A stretch of 64,000 nucleotides of DNA from Polynucleobacter sp. AP-Kaivos-20-H2 (GCF_018882215.1 NZ_JACVOX010000001.1:310001-374000), one strand, 5' to 3'. Counted from the stretch's first letter, positions 49,355 to 59,065 are shown. Notes: generated from the sequence alone by a model not told the origin. Numbers and translations: made by a program.

Positions 49355-50142
49355 GAAAATTTTCTATCTATTTGAAAACATTCATAAAAATTACTTGAAG
49401 TTTGTTTAGCTAGGTCATCAATGGATACGCTTTTAAGATCGGCAATAAATTCACCGACTTTGGATACCCATGCAGGCTCATTTGTCTTGCCGCGATATGG
49501 TATGGGCGCTAAATAAGGCGAATCTGTCTCAATGAGCATTCTATCCAAGGGTACTTGTTTACAGGTTTCTTGGAGTTCTTTAGCGCTTTTGAAGGTCACT
49601 ATCCCTGAAAAGGAGATAAAAAATCCCATTTCCATGGCCGCCTTTGCAACATCGTAGGATTCGGTAAAGCAATGCATCACCCCACCAATTTGATGGGCAC
49701 CCTCCTCTTTGAGGATTTTGATGGTGTCCTCAGAGGCAGACCTTGTATGGATGATGAGGGGCTTCTTAGATGCGATGGAAGCTCTGATATGAGTTCTAAA
49801 CCGCACCCGTTGCCATTCCATGGACTCATAACTACGATCACCCATGCGGTAGTAATCAAGTCCTGTTTCACCAATTGCAACGATTTTGGGGTGCTTTAGA
49901 GCCGTCTCAACCAGAAAATCAAAGGTAGGCTCAGGGGTGTCTTCGTAATCAGGATGAACGCCAACAGACGCAAAGAGGTTTGGGTGATCTTGCGCTAATT
50001 TAAGTACATTGGGAAAGTCCGGCAAATCAACGGATACACACAAAGCATGACTTACTTTGGCCGAATGCATATTACCCAATACTTCGGGTAGGCGGGATTG
50101 AAATTCCGGGAAATCGAGATGGCAATGAGAGTCTATGAACAT
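49351..50142 (-). CDS. TatD-family metal-dependent hydrolase (YcfH-like)
   Basis: Metal-dependent DNase of the amidohydrolase superfamily. HxH motif in DSHCHLD at residues 4-10, VHPDY, catalytic Glu in AIGETGLDYY, His in IIHTRSA and HCFTE, and Asp in ETDSPYLAP. It has 263 residues. In many Proteobacteria the ycfH paralogue follows holB, as here, so YcfH is more likely than TatD itself. The gene starts 31 bases behind holB. Confidence 0.93.
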   Translation of the reverse strand: MFIDSHCHLDFPEFQSRLPEVLGNMHSAKVSHALCVSVDLPDFPNVLKLAQDHPNLFASVGVHPDYEDTPEPTFDFLVETALKHPKIVAIGETGLDYYRMGDRSYESMEWQRVRFRTHIRASIASKKPLIIHTRSASEDTIKILKEEGAHQIGGVMHCFTESYDVAKAAMEMGFFISFSGIVTFKSAKELQETCKQVPLDRMLIETDSPYLAPIPYRGKTNEPAWVSKVGEFIADLKSVSIDDLAKQTSSNFYECFQIDRKFS

Positions 50143-50173
50143 GACCCGTTATTTTAAACTGCCTGGGTTTATT

Positions 50174-51295
50174 TTATGAGCCAAAAATCTGTTGGTATTG
50201 GGAAAGCAATGCTTCTAACTGGATGCGGTTGGCTAGAGGATGATTTTCATGGCGACGAGCCTGGATGAGCGACTTCCATAGCTGGAGCATTCTTTGAACG
50301 TTCACTGCTTTTGAAAGGCCCTGAAGCGTAGAGATGTGCTTTGGGTAATACCGTGGCGCACCATCTTGGACAACTGACTGCAAATCTGAGATCCAGCGTT
50401 GCATACTTGCTAAAAGAAAGCCATATTGAGCCTTGTATGTCTTCTCAGCTGCATCTAGCCAATTCATTCCCGCACCCTGAGCCATCGATTGCAATAAGTA
50501 GCGTGATGCCTGAATTGATACCGTGAGCTCATCCTTCTCGTCTTTATTGTGCCTTGCGATCAAAGAGCTCAATACTGAGAATGGCGCCCCGCCCTGCTCG
50601 TCGTAAATGGTTTCGACATCCCCATCATTTACTTTTAGGCCGTCAATAGTATTCAGTTGTGTTTTTAGCCAAGCCAATCCTTGCTCACGATCAGGGCGTG
50701 GTGCAGTCAGAAGTCGGCAGCGCGATCTAATTGTAGGTAAGACGCGATCAACACGATCGGCTAACAATATAAAGATGGTGTTGGCTGGAGGCTCTTCTAG
50801 AGATTTTAATAAAGTGTTAGCGGAGTCCGTGCGCAACATTTCCAAGGGATAAATCAATATCACACGATTACCACCGCGATGTGAGCCAATGGAAAGATTT
50901 TCTATGGCATGACGGGTTTCTTCAATGGAGATATTTTTCTTCTCTTTTTTTTCGCTTGAATCACTGTCATCATCACGTGCCGCTTTACCTCTTTTGGGTG
51001 TTTCGTCACTCTCATAATCAGCGTGAGGTAGGAGCTTTCGATGCGTTTCAGGAACTAAAGCAATAAAGTCCGGATGGTTGCCCGTATCAAACCAGTGGCA
51101 GGCTTCGCATTGATTGCAGGGTTTTATTGCTGCATTTGAATTCTCGCAAAGAAGTGCCTTAGCAAGCTCAACAGAGAACGCAAACTTACCGATACCGGAC
51201 TGCCCGTGCAACAAAATCGCATTAGGGAAATTGGCAAAATCCAAGCTTTCCCATAATGGCTTAAGCCAAGGCGCCATCAGATTATCTTGCTTCAC
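50174..51295 (-). CDS. holB: DNA polymerase III delta-prime subunit HolB
   Basis: Clamp-loader subunit. AAA+ fold with the altered Walker A GQSGIGKFAFSVEL, zinc module CNQCEACHWF (about residues 60-69), SRC motif region (TIRSRCRLL) and SLEEPP. An insertion of about 30 charged residues (about 88-120: ESDETPKRGKAARDDDS) sits between the zinc module and the first helix of the AAA core; it looks disordered. The start is GTG, abutting the tmk stop, so translation is likely coupled. 373 residues, longer than E. coli (334) mostly because of this insertion. Confidence 0.93.
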   Translation of the reverse strand: MKQDNLMAPWLKPLWESLDFANFPNAILLHGQSGIGKFAFSVELAKALLCENSNAAIKPCNQCEACHWFDTGNHPDFIALVPETHRKLLPHADYESDETPKRGKAARDDDSDSSEKKEKKNISIEETRHAIENLSIGSHRGGNRVILIYPLEMLRTDSANTLLKSLEEPPANTIFILLADRVDRVLPTIRSRCRLLTAPRPDREQGLAWLKTQLNTIDGLKVNDGDVETIYDEQGGAPFSVLSSLIARHNKDEKDELTVSIQASRYLLQSMAQGAGMNWLDAAEKTYKAQYGFLLASMQRWISDLQSVVQDGAPRYYPKHISTLQGLSKAVNVQRMLQLWKSLIQARRHENHPLANRIQLEALLSQYQQIFGS

Positions 51296-51934
51296 TTAAA
51301 TCGCAATCTGAATAAGTTTCAGACCGTCCCAAATAGCTTCAGGGGTTTTCGTTGCATCGACTAGATGAAAGCGTGATGAATCATCCTTGGCTCTTCTCAA
51401 GTATTCCTGACGAACTCTTTCAAAAAAATCTAGATCCATTTTTTCAAATTTATCCGGGGCACGGACCTTGGAGCGTCTTGCCTCTGCAACCTCACCAGGT
51501 AAGTCAAACAGGATTGTTAAGTTGGGTTGCAAAAGTGAACCATCGGGGCGACCCTGAACCCAACGCTCTAATTCATTTAACTTTGCCAAGCTCAGGCCGC
51601 GACCACCACCTTGGTAGGCGAAGCTAGCATCTGTAAAGCGATCTGAAATAACAATCTTTCCTGCCGACAGTGCTGGCTCAATGATCTGTGCAATATGTTC
51701 ACGACGTGCAGCAAACATTAATAAGGCCTCAGTCTCCAAATTCATTGGTGCATCTAAAAGTAGATTGCGCAATTGTTCACCCAAACTAGTTCCACCAGGT
51801 TCACGAGTCATCACCACCTCTTTATTTGGGTAGCGCTCTTGCATCAAACTTCTAAAGGCGTCAACGTGCGTACTCTTTCCCGCGCCGTCAATACCTTCGA
51901 AACTAATGAAATATCCGTTTTGTGCTGATGTCAT
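51296..51934 (-). CDS. tmk: Thymidylate kinase
   Basis: Phosphorylates dTMP to dTDP. P-loop [12 protein letters not shown] at residues 12-23, DR-motif in [31 protein letters not shown]. It has 212 residues. It lies between mltG (12 bases) and holB (abutting), the usual yceG-tmk-holB order. Confidence 0.96.
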   Translation of the reverse strand: MTSAQNGYFISFEGIDGAGKSTHVDAFRSLMQERYPNKEVVMTREPGGTSLGEQLRNLLLDAPMNLETEALLMFAARREHIAQIIEPALSAGKIVISDRFTDASFAYQGGGRGLSLAKLNELERWVQGRPDGSLLQPNLTILFDLPGEVAEARRSKVRAPDKFEKMDLDFFERVRQEYLRRAKDDSSRFHLVDATKTPEAIWDGLKLIQIAI

Positions 51935-51946
51935 AGTTAAATGAAT

Positions 51947-53020
51947 TTAGTTGGCGCCCTTTCCAGGCGCAATTTTGCGTTGGTACCGATCTACTGCTGA
52001 CTCATGCTCTTTTAAGCTTTGAGAAAAGTGACTGCTACCATCGCCTTTTGCCACGAAAAATAAGGCCTCACTTTTAGCAGGATGCGCAGCAGCCAAAATA
52101 GACTCTTTACTGGGCATTGCGATGGGGCTAGGAGGTAAACCTTTATGCATATAGGTATTGTAGGCAGTGTCTTTGCGTAAATCCGCTTTCCGCAAATTTC
52201 CATCAAATTTAGGGCCTATTCCGTAGATAACCGTAGGATCGGTTTGAAGAGGCATTCCTTTATTGAGTCTATTTATAAATACCGCAGAAATCATATCCCG
52301 ATCGCTTGAGCGGCCAGTTTCCTTTTCGATGATGGAAGACAGGATTAAGAGTTCATAGGGTGTTTTTAAGGGAAGCCCAGGCTCTTTTTGATCCCAAGCC
52401 TGGTTTAGTTGCTTTTGCATTGCTTGTGCGGCTCTACGATAAATATTTAAATCCGGTTCATCAGGGTCAAATATATAGGTATCAGGAAGAAAAAGTCCTT
52501 CATCACTGGGGTAGCTAAGATTGAGGGATTGCAGCAAATTCTTATTGCTCATACCCTTGGTTTGATGGATGAGAGCTGGGTGCATATCGATGATGCTCCG
52601 CAGTTGCCAGATAGACATACCCGGAATAATCGCAATACTTTCCCTCACTCGGTCACCGCGTGCTATTTGCAGTAACACTTTTCCGAGGCTCCCTCCTACT
52701 GGAAACATATAGGTGCCAGGCTTTAGTTTTGATCCCACGAAAATACTTCTAGCGCCAACCTGGATAGTGAATTTATTGATCGATAAGCCTTGCTCACCCA
52801 ACTGATCGGCAATGCTAGAAAGGCTTGAATTCGGATTAATCTTCACTTTATAAACAGGTGCGCTATCGACATTGGGAGTGTTGGGCACCACTGGCAGTAA
52901 AAAAATACCGCCATAAATTAGACCTAGGAAGATTAACAGAAGGGCAAACCAATACTTGAGACCTCGATCTTTTGACTTTTTCTTAATAAATAGAGATCTG
53001 CTCTGAATTTTTCTGCTCAT
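51947..53020 (-). CDS. mltG: Endolytic murein transglycosylase MltG (YceG)
   Basis: Inner-membrane lytic transglycosylase that cuts nascent glycan strands and sets their length. One membrane helix at about residues 24-46 (WFALLLIFLGLIYGGIFLL), then a LysM-like region and the YceG catalytic domain with the Glu in SSIIEKETGRSSD and the motifs LQTDPTVIYG and YNTYMHKGLPPSPIAMPS (first part only here). 357 residues. First gene of the minus-strand run; divergent from ygfZ with 20 bases between start codons. Confidence 0.94.
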   Translation of the reverse strand: MSRKIQSRSLFIKKKSKDRGLKYWFALLLIFLGLIYGGIFLLPVVPNTPNVDSAPVYKVKINPNSSLSSIADQLGEQGLSINKFTIQVGARSIFVGSKLKPGTYMFPVGGSLGKVLLQIARGDRVRESIAIIPGMSIWQLRSIIDMHPALIHQTKGMSNKNLLQSLNLSYPSDEGLFLPDTYIFDPDEPDLNIYRRAAQAMQKQLNQAWDQKEPGLPLKTPYELLILSSIIEKETGRSSDRDMISAVFINRLNKGMPLQTDPTVIYGIGPKFDGNLRKADLRKDTAYNTYMHKGLPPSPIAMPSKESILAAAHPAKSEALFFVAKGDGSSHFSQSLKEHESAVDRYQRKIAPGKGAN

Positions 53021-53040
53021 CAGGCTATGATAAAAGGGTC

Positions 53041-54048
53041 ATGATAAATACCCCCAAAATTGAGCAAAACTGGCTAAATAACCCCACTTCCCTACCCTGC
53101 AATTTGCCGCAGTGGGGATTAATCCTGGTTGAGGGCTCAGATGCTGCAAGCTTTTTACAAAATCAATTAACAAATTCAGTATTGGGGCTTAACCGCACCC
53201 TACCCAGTCAAATAGCCCAAAATTTTTCAGGTGTCCGCCTAGTAGGTTATTGCAGCCCTAAAGGGAGATTGCTTGCAAGCGCATGGCTCGGACTGTTTCC
53301 ATCTGACGAGAACGCCGAAGATCGCTTTGCTTTATTTATTTCGAAAGATATTGCCGCAAGTACAGCAAAACGCTTATCCATGTTTGTATTGCGCTCAAAG
53401 GTAAAAGTTACCGATGTAACCGAGAATTGGATTATTTCTGGACTGCATGGTTCCGAGGAGCAGATTGTCCAATTTAAGATTGATCCTAGCGCTATGAGTT
53501 TACGCATGCCCGATGTTTTGGCAAACAATCAATCGGTTGCCCGTCTTTTGTTTGCAATCCCTGTTGATGAACAATCAAGTGCACGTAATTCTAGTGAAAT
53601 GCTTCAAGCATGGAATGCGCTTGAGGTCTTAAGTGCCATTCCTAGAATTGTTCAAGCAACACAGGAGCAATTTGTGCCCCAAATGATTAATTTTGAATCT
53701 GTGGCCGGCGTTGATTTTAAAAAAGGGTGTTATCCAGGCCAAGAAATCGTTGCTCGTAGCCAATATCGTGGCGCCATCAAGCGTCGACTGCAAATTGCCC
53801 ATATAGATAGAAGTAGTTCAGATGAAAAATTGGCCGTCCCGGGCGCTGAACTTTTCCACTCCAATGATCCCTCCCAGCCAGCAGGAATGGTTGTTTTATC
53901 TGCACATTCTCCAGAGGATCAGGAGCGCATTGACCTTCAGATCGAGTGCAAGCTAGAGGCGCTTGAAAATGGGGAAATTCATCTTGGTAGCACTGAGGGA
54001 CCTGTGTTAAAAATAGATTTATTGCCCTACCCTTTGCTCGAAATTTAA
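53041..54048 (+). CDS. ygfZ: tRNA-modifying protein YgfZ (folate-binding, iron-sulfur related)
   Basis: GcvT-like protein needed for some iron-sulfur enzymes such as MiaB, using tetrahydrofolate. The YgfZ signature KGCYPGQEIVAR lies around residue 230, with the invariant cysteine. N-terminal GLILVEGSDAASFLQNQLTNSV matches the family. 335 residues. It faces mltG head to head and starts only 20 bases from it, so promoters overlap. Confidence 0.92.
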   Translation: MINTPKIEQNWLNNPTSLPCNLPQWGLILVEGSDAASFLQNQLTNSVLGLNRTLPSQIAQNFSGVRLVGYCSPKGRLLASAWLGLFPSDENAEDRFALFISKDIAASTAKRLSMFVLRSKVKVTDVTENWIISGLHGSEEQIVQFKIDPSAMSLRMPDVLANNQSVARLLFAIPVDEQSSARNSSEMLQAWNALEVLSAIPRIVQATQEQFVPQMINFESVAGVDFKKGCYPGQEIVARSQYRGAIKRRLQIAHIDRSSSDEKLAVPGAELFHSNDPSQPAGMVVLSAHSPEDQERIDLQIECKLEALENGEIHLGSTEGPVLKIDLLPYPLLEI

Positions 54049-54056
54049 TAACCCTT

Positions 54057-54914
54057 ATGTGCCTTATTCTCTTCGCCTGGAATTCTCACCCAGAATATTC
54101 GCTGGTGGTAGCAGCGAACCGTGATGAGTTTTATGAGCGCAATACCGATGGTGTTTCATGGTGGTCTGAACATCCCCATGTTTTAGCAGGTAGAGATCGC
54201 GCTGATGTATTGGGTAGTCCTGGAACCTGGCTGGGATTTACCAAAACCGGAAAATTTGCAGCCTTAACGAATGTTCGGGCGCCTAGCGAAAAAAATCCCG
54301 ATTCTAGAACGCGTGGTGAACTATCTTTGATGTACCTCACCGGCAATGAGCGCCCTTCCGAATTTATCCAAGGCAATGCTAAACGCTTTCAGCAATACAA
54401 CGGCTTTAATCTTTTAATGGCGGATTTAAGTGACCCAGCCAATGCCGAAATGCATTGGGTAAGCAACCGGATGATGATGGGGCAAAGTATTCGTCCGCGT
54501 AAAGTGTTTCCACAGCAGATGTTAGAGCCAGGAGTTTATGGCTTGTCCAATGCCATGCTTGATACCCCGTGGCCAAAAGTAAATCATCGTATAGCCGCAT
54601 TTGCTCAGGCTTTGGCAATGGATCAAGGACAACTTAAAAATGCAGATCCATATTTAAAGCTATTGGCGGATACCCATCACGCCAGTGACAACGAGCTTCC
54701 TAACACTGGGGTTAGTCGTGAATGGGAGAAGGCACTCTCACCAGCGTTTATTAAAACTCCTGCTTATGGAACGCGTTCAAGTACTGTTTTAAGGGTGAGG
54801 AAAGACGGCCAGTTTGAGATGGTGGAGCGTCGCTTTGATGCTTCAGGAACCGTAGGCCATGACGTTGTTACAGGCGCCCTTAGCTCTGCATCAGATTCAA
54901 ATTTATCCGTCTAG
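54057..54914 (+). CDS. NRDE family protein (TANGO2-like)
   Basis: 285 residues starting MCLILFAW, with the family motif AANRDEFYERNT at residues 20-31 and LAGRDRADVLGSPGTWLGF. Cys2 becomes N-terminal after Met removal, the pattern of Ntn-type hydrolases. TANGO2 relatives are linked with haem handling in animals and yeast; the bacterial function is unknown. It follows ygfZ after eight bases and ends two bases from the convergent thioesterase gene. Confidence 0.88.
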   Translation: MCLILFAWNSHPEYSLVVAANRDEFYERNTDGVSWWSEHPHVLAGRDRADVLGSPGTWLGFTKTGKFAALTNVRAPSEKNPDSRTRGELSLMYLTGNERPSEFIQGNAKRFQQYNGFNLLMADLSDPANAEMHWVSNRMMMGQSIRPRKVFPQQMLEPGVYGLSNAMLDTPWPKVNHRIAAFAQALAMDQGQLKNADPYLKLLADTHHASDNELPNTGVSREWEKALSPAFIKTPAYGTRSSTVLRVRKDGQFEMVERRFDASGTVGHDVVTGALSSASDSNLSV

Positions 54915-54916
54915 CA

Positions 54917-55399
54917 TTACTCAAAGCGACCATCATCGTTTATAACTCGATCACCATCCGCATTGCGAGTTGCTAAGCGCTTCAGATACTTGAAGGTGCC
55001 GGTAGACATGCAGCAAATTTCACCTTGATCGTTATAAAGCTTGGCTTCACAAAAAGCCATTGTTGCTGTTCTGCGAACCGTATCAGCCTTGACTCTCAGC
55101 ACACCGGTTGCAGCTTGCATGAAATTATTCTTCATTTCAATGGTCACCACACTGCGATCACCGGGATCGCCGGAGCGTGCTGCAACAGCCATAGCTACAT
55201 CCATCAGCGTTAACAAAACACCTCCATGCGCTACTTCCCAAGTGTTGTTGTGCTCAGGTTTGAGAGCCAGCAAAATCTCCCCCTTGCCCATTTCAGCGCT
55301 TAAACAACGAACACCCAAAAGCTTTAAAAAAGGCACATTCAATTCCTCGCCTAAATTAGCTAACTGGGTCTGTGGATTCATTTGGACTTGTTTGTTCAT
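54917..55399 (-). CDS. PaaI-type hotdog thioesterase
   Basis: 160 residues with one hotdog domain. HGGVLLTLMDVAMAVAARS (His-Gly-Gly and the Asp of the active site) at about residues 58-76, and VTIEMKNNFMQAATGVL. It probably hydrolyses an acyl-CoA or aryl-CoA thioester; the substrate is not clear. No phenylacetate pathway gene lies nearby. Confidence 0.82.
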   Translation of the reverse strand: MNKQVQMNPQTQLANLGEELNVPFLKLLGVRCLSAEMGKGEILLALKPEHNNTWEVAHGGVLLTLMDVAMAVAARSGDPGDRSVVTIEMKNNFMQAATGVLRVKADTVRRTATMAFCEAKLYNDQGEICCMSTGTFKYLKRLATRNADGDRVINDDGRFE

Positions 55400-55453
55400 A
55401 GATTAATTTTAGAGCCATGCACGTGATTTAGTAAATCCACCTAGAATACCTCT

Positions 55454-56920
55454 ATGGCCTTTACTTTACGCGGCGATGATGCCTGCCAAGCAACCCTCCC
55501 CACCCCGATACCCAATCCCTACTGGGTCGCATTTTCACCCTCATCTGCCAAATTGGTGGGTATCGACCTGGACGAAAATAATCTTCCCATAGATAAAACA
55601 TGGCTAGAGATATTGTCTGGGAACGGTTTAAATACAACCAATCATCAATTTCCAAATCCTATAGCAACAGCCTATAGCGGACATCAATTTGGGGTGTGGG
55701 CTGGTCAACTGGGTGATGGACGCGCAATATTGTTAGGCGATATTGCTGAGCAAGAATTACAGCTCAAAGGAGCTGGGACAACGCGATTCTCCCGCATGGG
55801 TGATGGTCGCGCTGTATTGCGCTCATCTATTAGGGAATTCTTATGCAGCGAGTCAATGCATGCTTTGGGAATTCCAACTACAAGAGCGCTATCAATTGTT
55901 GGCTCAGACATGCCTGTCAGAAGAGAAACCTTAGAGACTGCAGCCGTTTGTGCTCGCTTGGCGCCAAGCTTTATTCGGGTTGGACACTTTGAGCATTACG
56001 CTTCAATACAAAACCATGCAAGGTTAAAAGAGCTCGCAGATTACCTTATAGAAATACATTACCCGGAATCCTTACAGGCTAACGGGCCCTATTTAGATTT
56101 ATTTAAAAGAATTTGCGCACGTAACGCTAAATTAGTCGCTCAATGGCAGGCTGTGGGCTTTTGTCATGGAGTTCTCAATAGTGACAATATCAGTGCGCTT
56201 GGATTGACTATTGACTATGGCCCTTTTGGATTTTTAGACCAGTTTCAGATCGATCATATTTGCAACCATAGCGATCAAGGTGGTCGCTATGCCTACCATC
56301 GCCAACCGCAAATCATGCATTGGAATATGGCGTGCTTGGCCAGCGCTATGATTCCACTGCTCGAGCTTCGCCATAACGAAAAAGAAGCGCAAGAGCAATT
56401 ACGAGCTGCCCTTGAAGAGTTTCCGGTTATTTATGCGAGTAATTGGCAAGCATTGTTTCGTAATAAATTAGGATTTAGTACGGAGCAAGATGGCGACGTC
56501 GCTCTGATTGAGAGGTTATTACAGGCAATGCATGATTCAAAAGTGGATTTCACTAACTTCTTTCGCAACCTTGGAAAGCTCAACTCAGATCTGTCTATTT
56601 CGCAGATTACCTTAAGAGATGATTTTATTGACCGCGATGCAATTGATCTTTGGTTCGTTGATTATTTAGCTCGCTTACAGAGTGAATCTAGTATTGATTC
56701 AGAGCGGCACTTAGCAATGAATCGAGTTAACCCAAAATACATCCTGCGAAATCATCTCGCCCAGTTTGCCATTGAGCAGGCGCAGAAAAAAGACTTTTCT
56801 GAGGTATCAAAGCTTCTTAAGGTTTTAAGTAGCCCCTTCGATGAACAGCCAGAATTTGCCTCTTACTCGCTAGCTCCACCACCAGATATGGATATGGTCG
56901 AAGTAAGCTGTTCCTCATAA
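55454..56920 (+). CDS. selO: Protein adenylyltransferase SelO (YdiU)
   Basis: Pseudokinase-fold enzyme that transfers AMP to Ser/Thr/Tyr of proteins, linked to redox homeostasis. YSGHQFGVWAGQLGDGRA near residue 80, GAGTTRFSRMGDGRAVLRSS, HGVLNSDN and DYGPFGFLD (metal and ATP residues) are present. Cys294 (NMACLAS) and the C-terminal Cys486 (VSCSS), the place of selenocysteine in eukaryotic relatives, match the cysteine pair reported to form a regulatory disulfide in E. coli. 488 residues. msrB lies 35 bases downstream, another oxidative-repair gene. Confidence 0.94.
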   Translation: MAFTLRGDDACQATLPTPIPNPYWVAFSPSSAKLVGIDLDENNLPIDKTWLEILSGNGLNTTNHQFPNPIATAYSGHQFGVWAGQLGDGRAILLGDIAEQELQLKGAGTTRFSRMGDGRAVLRSSIREFLCSESMHALGIPTTRALSIVGSDMPVRRETLETAAVCARLAPSFIRVGHFEHYASIQNHARLKELADYLIEIHYPESLQANGPYLDLFKRICARNAKLVAQWQAVGFCHGVLNSDNISALGLTIDYGPFGFLDQFQIDHICNHSDQGGRYAYHRQPQIMHWNMACLASAMIPLLELRHNEKEAQEQLRAALEEFPVIYASNWQALFRNKLGFSTEQDGDVALIERLLQAMHDSKVDFTNFFRNLGKLNSDLSISQITLRDDFIDRDAIDLWFVDYLARLQSESSIDSERHLAMNRVNPKYILRNHLAQFAIEQAQKKDFSEVSKLLKVLSSPFDEQPEFASYSLAPPPDMDMVEVSCSS

Positions 56921-56955
56921 ATGTTCATTAAGAAAATCATATTATTGGAGTCAAA

Positions 56956-57369
56956 ATGAAAAAAACAGATCAAGAATATAAGCAATCATTAAGTGATATA
57001 GAGTACCGAGTAACTCGAGAAGCAGCAACCGAGCGACCTTTTACCGGCAAGTACTGGGATCATTGGGACAAGGGTCGCTATCAGTGCGTTTGCTGTGGTA
57101 CACCACTCTTTTTATCAGAGACCAAGTTCGATGCTGGTTGCGGGTGGCCAAGCTATAACGCCCCAGAAGTTGCATCCTCTATTAAGGAAATTCGAGATAC
57201 TACTCATGGCATGGTTCGCACCGAAGTCCGTTGTGCAAATTGTGATGCCCATTTAGGACATGTATTTGAGGATGGCCCCATGCCAACTGGATTGCGCTAC
57301 TGCATTAACTCTGCATCCTTGAGTTTTGAGCCAGGCGCCAACGCCATACCCGCAAAAACTGAAAAATAA
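56956..57369 (+). CDS. msrB: Peptide-methionine (R)-S-oxide reductase MsrB
   Basis: Reduces methionine-R-sulfoxide in proteins. Zinc cysteines in Cys44/Cys47 and Cys93/Cys96 (CANC), catalytic Cys116 in [16 protein letters not shown] and GHVFEDGP. 137 residues. TTGGAG lies 9-10 bases before the ATG. It lies between selO and yciB on the same strand. Confidence 0.96.
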   Translation: MKKTDQEYKQSLSDIEYRVTREAATERPFTGKYWDHWDKGRYQCVCCGTPLFLSETKFDAGCGWPSYNAPEVASSIKEIRDTTHGMVRTEVRCANCDAHLGHVFEDGPMPTGLRYCINSASLSFEPGANAIPAKTEK

Positions 57370-57392
57370 ATAAATAGCTGGATAATCCTCTT

Positions 57393-57941
57393 ATGAAATT
57401 TTTATTCGACCTATTCCCCATTATTCTCTTCTTTGTCGCCTTTAAGCTGGGCGACATATACACAGCAACCATCGTAGCCATGGTGGCCACTATCGGACAG
57501 ATTCTATGGGTCTATTACCGCCATCGCAAGATCGATGCCATGCAATGGATAAGTCTTGTCATGATTGTTGTGTTTGGTAGCCTCACAATCTTCTTGCATG
57601 ACAAAACATTTATTCAGTTAAAGCCAACAGCTCTTTACTGGCTCTTTTCAGGCGCCCTATTCATCAGCGCTCAGTTTTTTCAAAAGAATTGGATACAAGT
57701 ATTAATGGGAAAGCAGGTAACGCTTAAAGCAGAATCTGCGCATTCAGTTTGGCATAGCCTCAATATGGCTTGGGCTATATTCTTTTTTATCATGGGTGCA
57801 CTTAATCTTTATATTGCTTTTGAGTACTCAGAAGAAACTTGGGTTAACTTTAAATTATTCGGCAGCACTGGCCTCCTATTGCTTTTTGTCATTCTGCAAG
57901 GAGTTTGGCTCTCCAAGCACATGGAGCATCCAAGCGAATGA
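57393..57941 (+). CDS. yciB: Inner membrane septation protein A (YciB)
   Basis: Polytopic inner membrane protein (about five or six hydrophobic segments across 182 residues) with the family starts MKFLFDLFPIILFFVAFKLGDIY and the motifs LHDKTFIQLKPTALYW and SVWHSLNMAWAIFFFIMGALN, quoted in part: LFPIILFFVAFK and WHSLNMAWAIFF. It is linked with cell envelope and septum formation. The stop overlaps the bolA ATG. Confidence 0.93.
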   Translation: MKFLFDLFPIILFFVAFKLGDIYTATIVAMVATIGQILWVYYRHRKIDAMQWISLVMIVVFGSLTIFLHDKTFIQLKPTALYWLFSGALFISAQFFQKNWIQVLMGKQVTLKAESAHSVWHSLNMAWAIFFFIMGALNLYIAFEYSEETWVNFKLFGSTGLLLLFVILQGVWLSKHMEHPSE

Positions 57942-58222
57942 GCATCAATCAACTACGAATTGCCGCTTTCGATGAAGATCTACGCAAAGCTTTTCAGGTA
58001 CAAGCCTTAAAGATTGAAGATGAAAGTCATCTTCATGCTGGCCATGCGGGCGCAGCTAGTGGCGGCGGTCACTTTAGACTGGAAATTGTTGCGCCAGAGT
58101 TTATGGGTTTGAGCCTAGTGGCACGCCATAGGGCTGTTTATGCGGCCTTGAATCGCCATATTCCCAAGGAAATTCATGCCCTAACCATTGCCGCCCTAGC
58201 CCCAGACGAAGTTACTGTCTAG
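57938..58222 (+). CDS. BolA family protein
   Basis: 94 residues with the BolA fold: DESHLHAGHAGAASGGGHFRLEI (conserved His pair, which can bind an iron-sulfur cluster with a monothiol glutaredoxin) and VARHRAVYAAL (quoted in parts: DESHLHAGH, GGGHFRLEIV, RHRAVYAAL). The ATG overlaps the yciB stop (ATGA), so translation is coupled. An upstream in-frame ATG at 57905 lies inside yciB and is not used. Whether BolA or IbaG-like cannot be decided; the HAGH pattern favours BolA-type. Confidence 0.92.
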   Translation: MSINQLRIAAFDEDLRKAFQVQALKIEDESHLHAGHAGAASGGGHFRLEIVAPEFMGLSLVARHRAVYAALNRHIPKEIHALTIAALAPDEVTV

Positions 58223-58270
58223 GGCTACCTTAGAATGGCTTTATTCCCCTTTAATTTACTTATCAAAACC

Positions 58271-59065
58271 ATGATCAATAAACGTCTAATACTCTCAATC
58301 AGCCTTCTTGGAGCCGCTCTTTTATCTGCAAATGCAATCGCACAAAATGCCGTCATCGTGAATGGCAAAGCGATTCCTAAAGCACAATTGGATAAGCTAG
58401 TTCAACGTTCAGGTCAGCCTGATAACCCGCAGATACGCGATCAAGCTCGTGAGATGTTGGTAACCCGTGAATTGGTATTGCAGGAGGCTGACAAGCGCGG
58501 CGTCATTCAGAATGAAATGGTACGCGAGCAATTAGAGCAAGCACGCATGGGAGTTTTAGTTGGCGCTGTATTTGAGGATTATATTGAAAAAGAAGGTGTT
58601 GCAGAAGCTGATCTGAAAGCCGCTTATGAATCTGCAAAGGCGCAATACACTGGTAAGGAATATCACGTAGAACATATCTTGGTAGAAAAAGAAGCGGATG
58701 CCAAGGCAATTACTGCGCAGCTTAAGGCAGGCGCTAATTTCGAAGAAATTGCTAAGGCAAAGTCGCTCGACCCTGGCTCTGCTAAAAATGGCGGCGATCT
58801 AGGCTGGGTTAGCGATAAAGCATTGGTGCCAGAGTTTTCTAAAGCAATGGTTCAACTCAAAAATGGGCAAATTACTGACAAGCCTGTGAAATCAAAGTTT
58901 GGTTGGCACATCATCAAGGTAATCGATTCTCGCGATATTCAAGCCCCAAGTTTTGAAGAAATGAAGGCTCAATTGAAACAGATGATCATCTCTGATAAGA
59001 ATTGGCAAAAAGCGAAGTTCTCAGAAATGATGCAAAAACTACGCGCTAAAGCAAAGATTCAATAA
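58271..59065 (+). CDS. Periplasmic parvulin-type peptidyl-prolyl cis-trans isomerase
   Basis: 264 residues with a signal peptide (about 1-24, NAIA-Q), a SurA-like N-terminal helix region (NGKAIPKAQLDKLVQ), and a full parvulin domain at about residues 128-225: YHVEHILVEKEADAKAI, SLDPGSAKNGGDLGWVS, VPEFSKAM, SKFGWHIIKV. The start is taken at 58271 because it gives a normal signal peptide; an ATG at 58235 adds 12 residues and has AGGG upstream. It follows bolA closely and ends 14 bases from the convergent transporter gene. Confidence 0.9.
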   Translation: MINKRLILSISLLGAALLSANAIAQNAVIVNGKAIPKAQLDKLVQRSGQPDNPQIRDQAREMLVTRELVLQEADKRGVIQNEMVREQLEQARMGVLVGAVFEDYIEKEGVAEADLKAAYESAKAQYTGKEYHVEHILVEKEADAKAITAQLKAGANFEEIAKAKSLDPGSAKNGGDLGWVSDKALVPEFSKAMVQLKNGQITDKPVKSKFGWHIIKVIDSRDIQAPSFEEMKAQLKQMIISDKNWQKAKFSEMMQKLRAKAKIQ

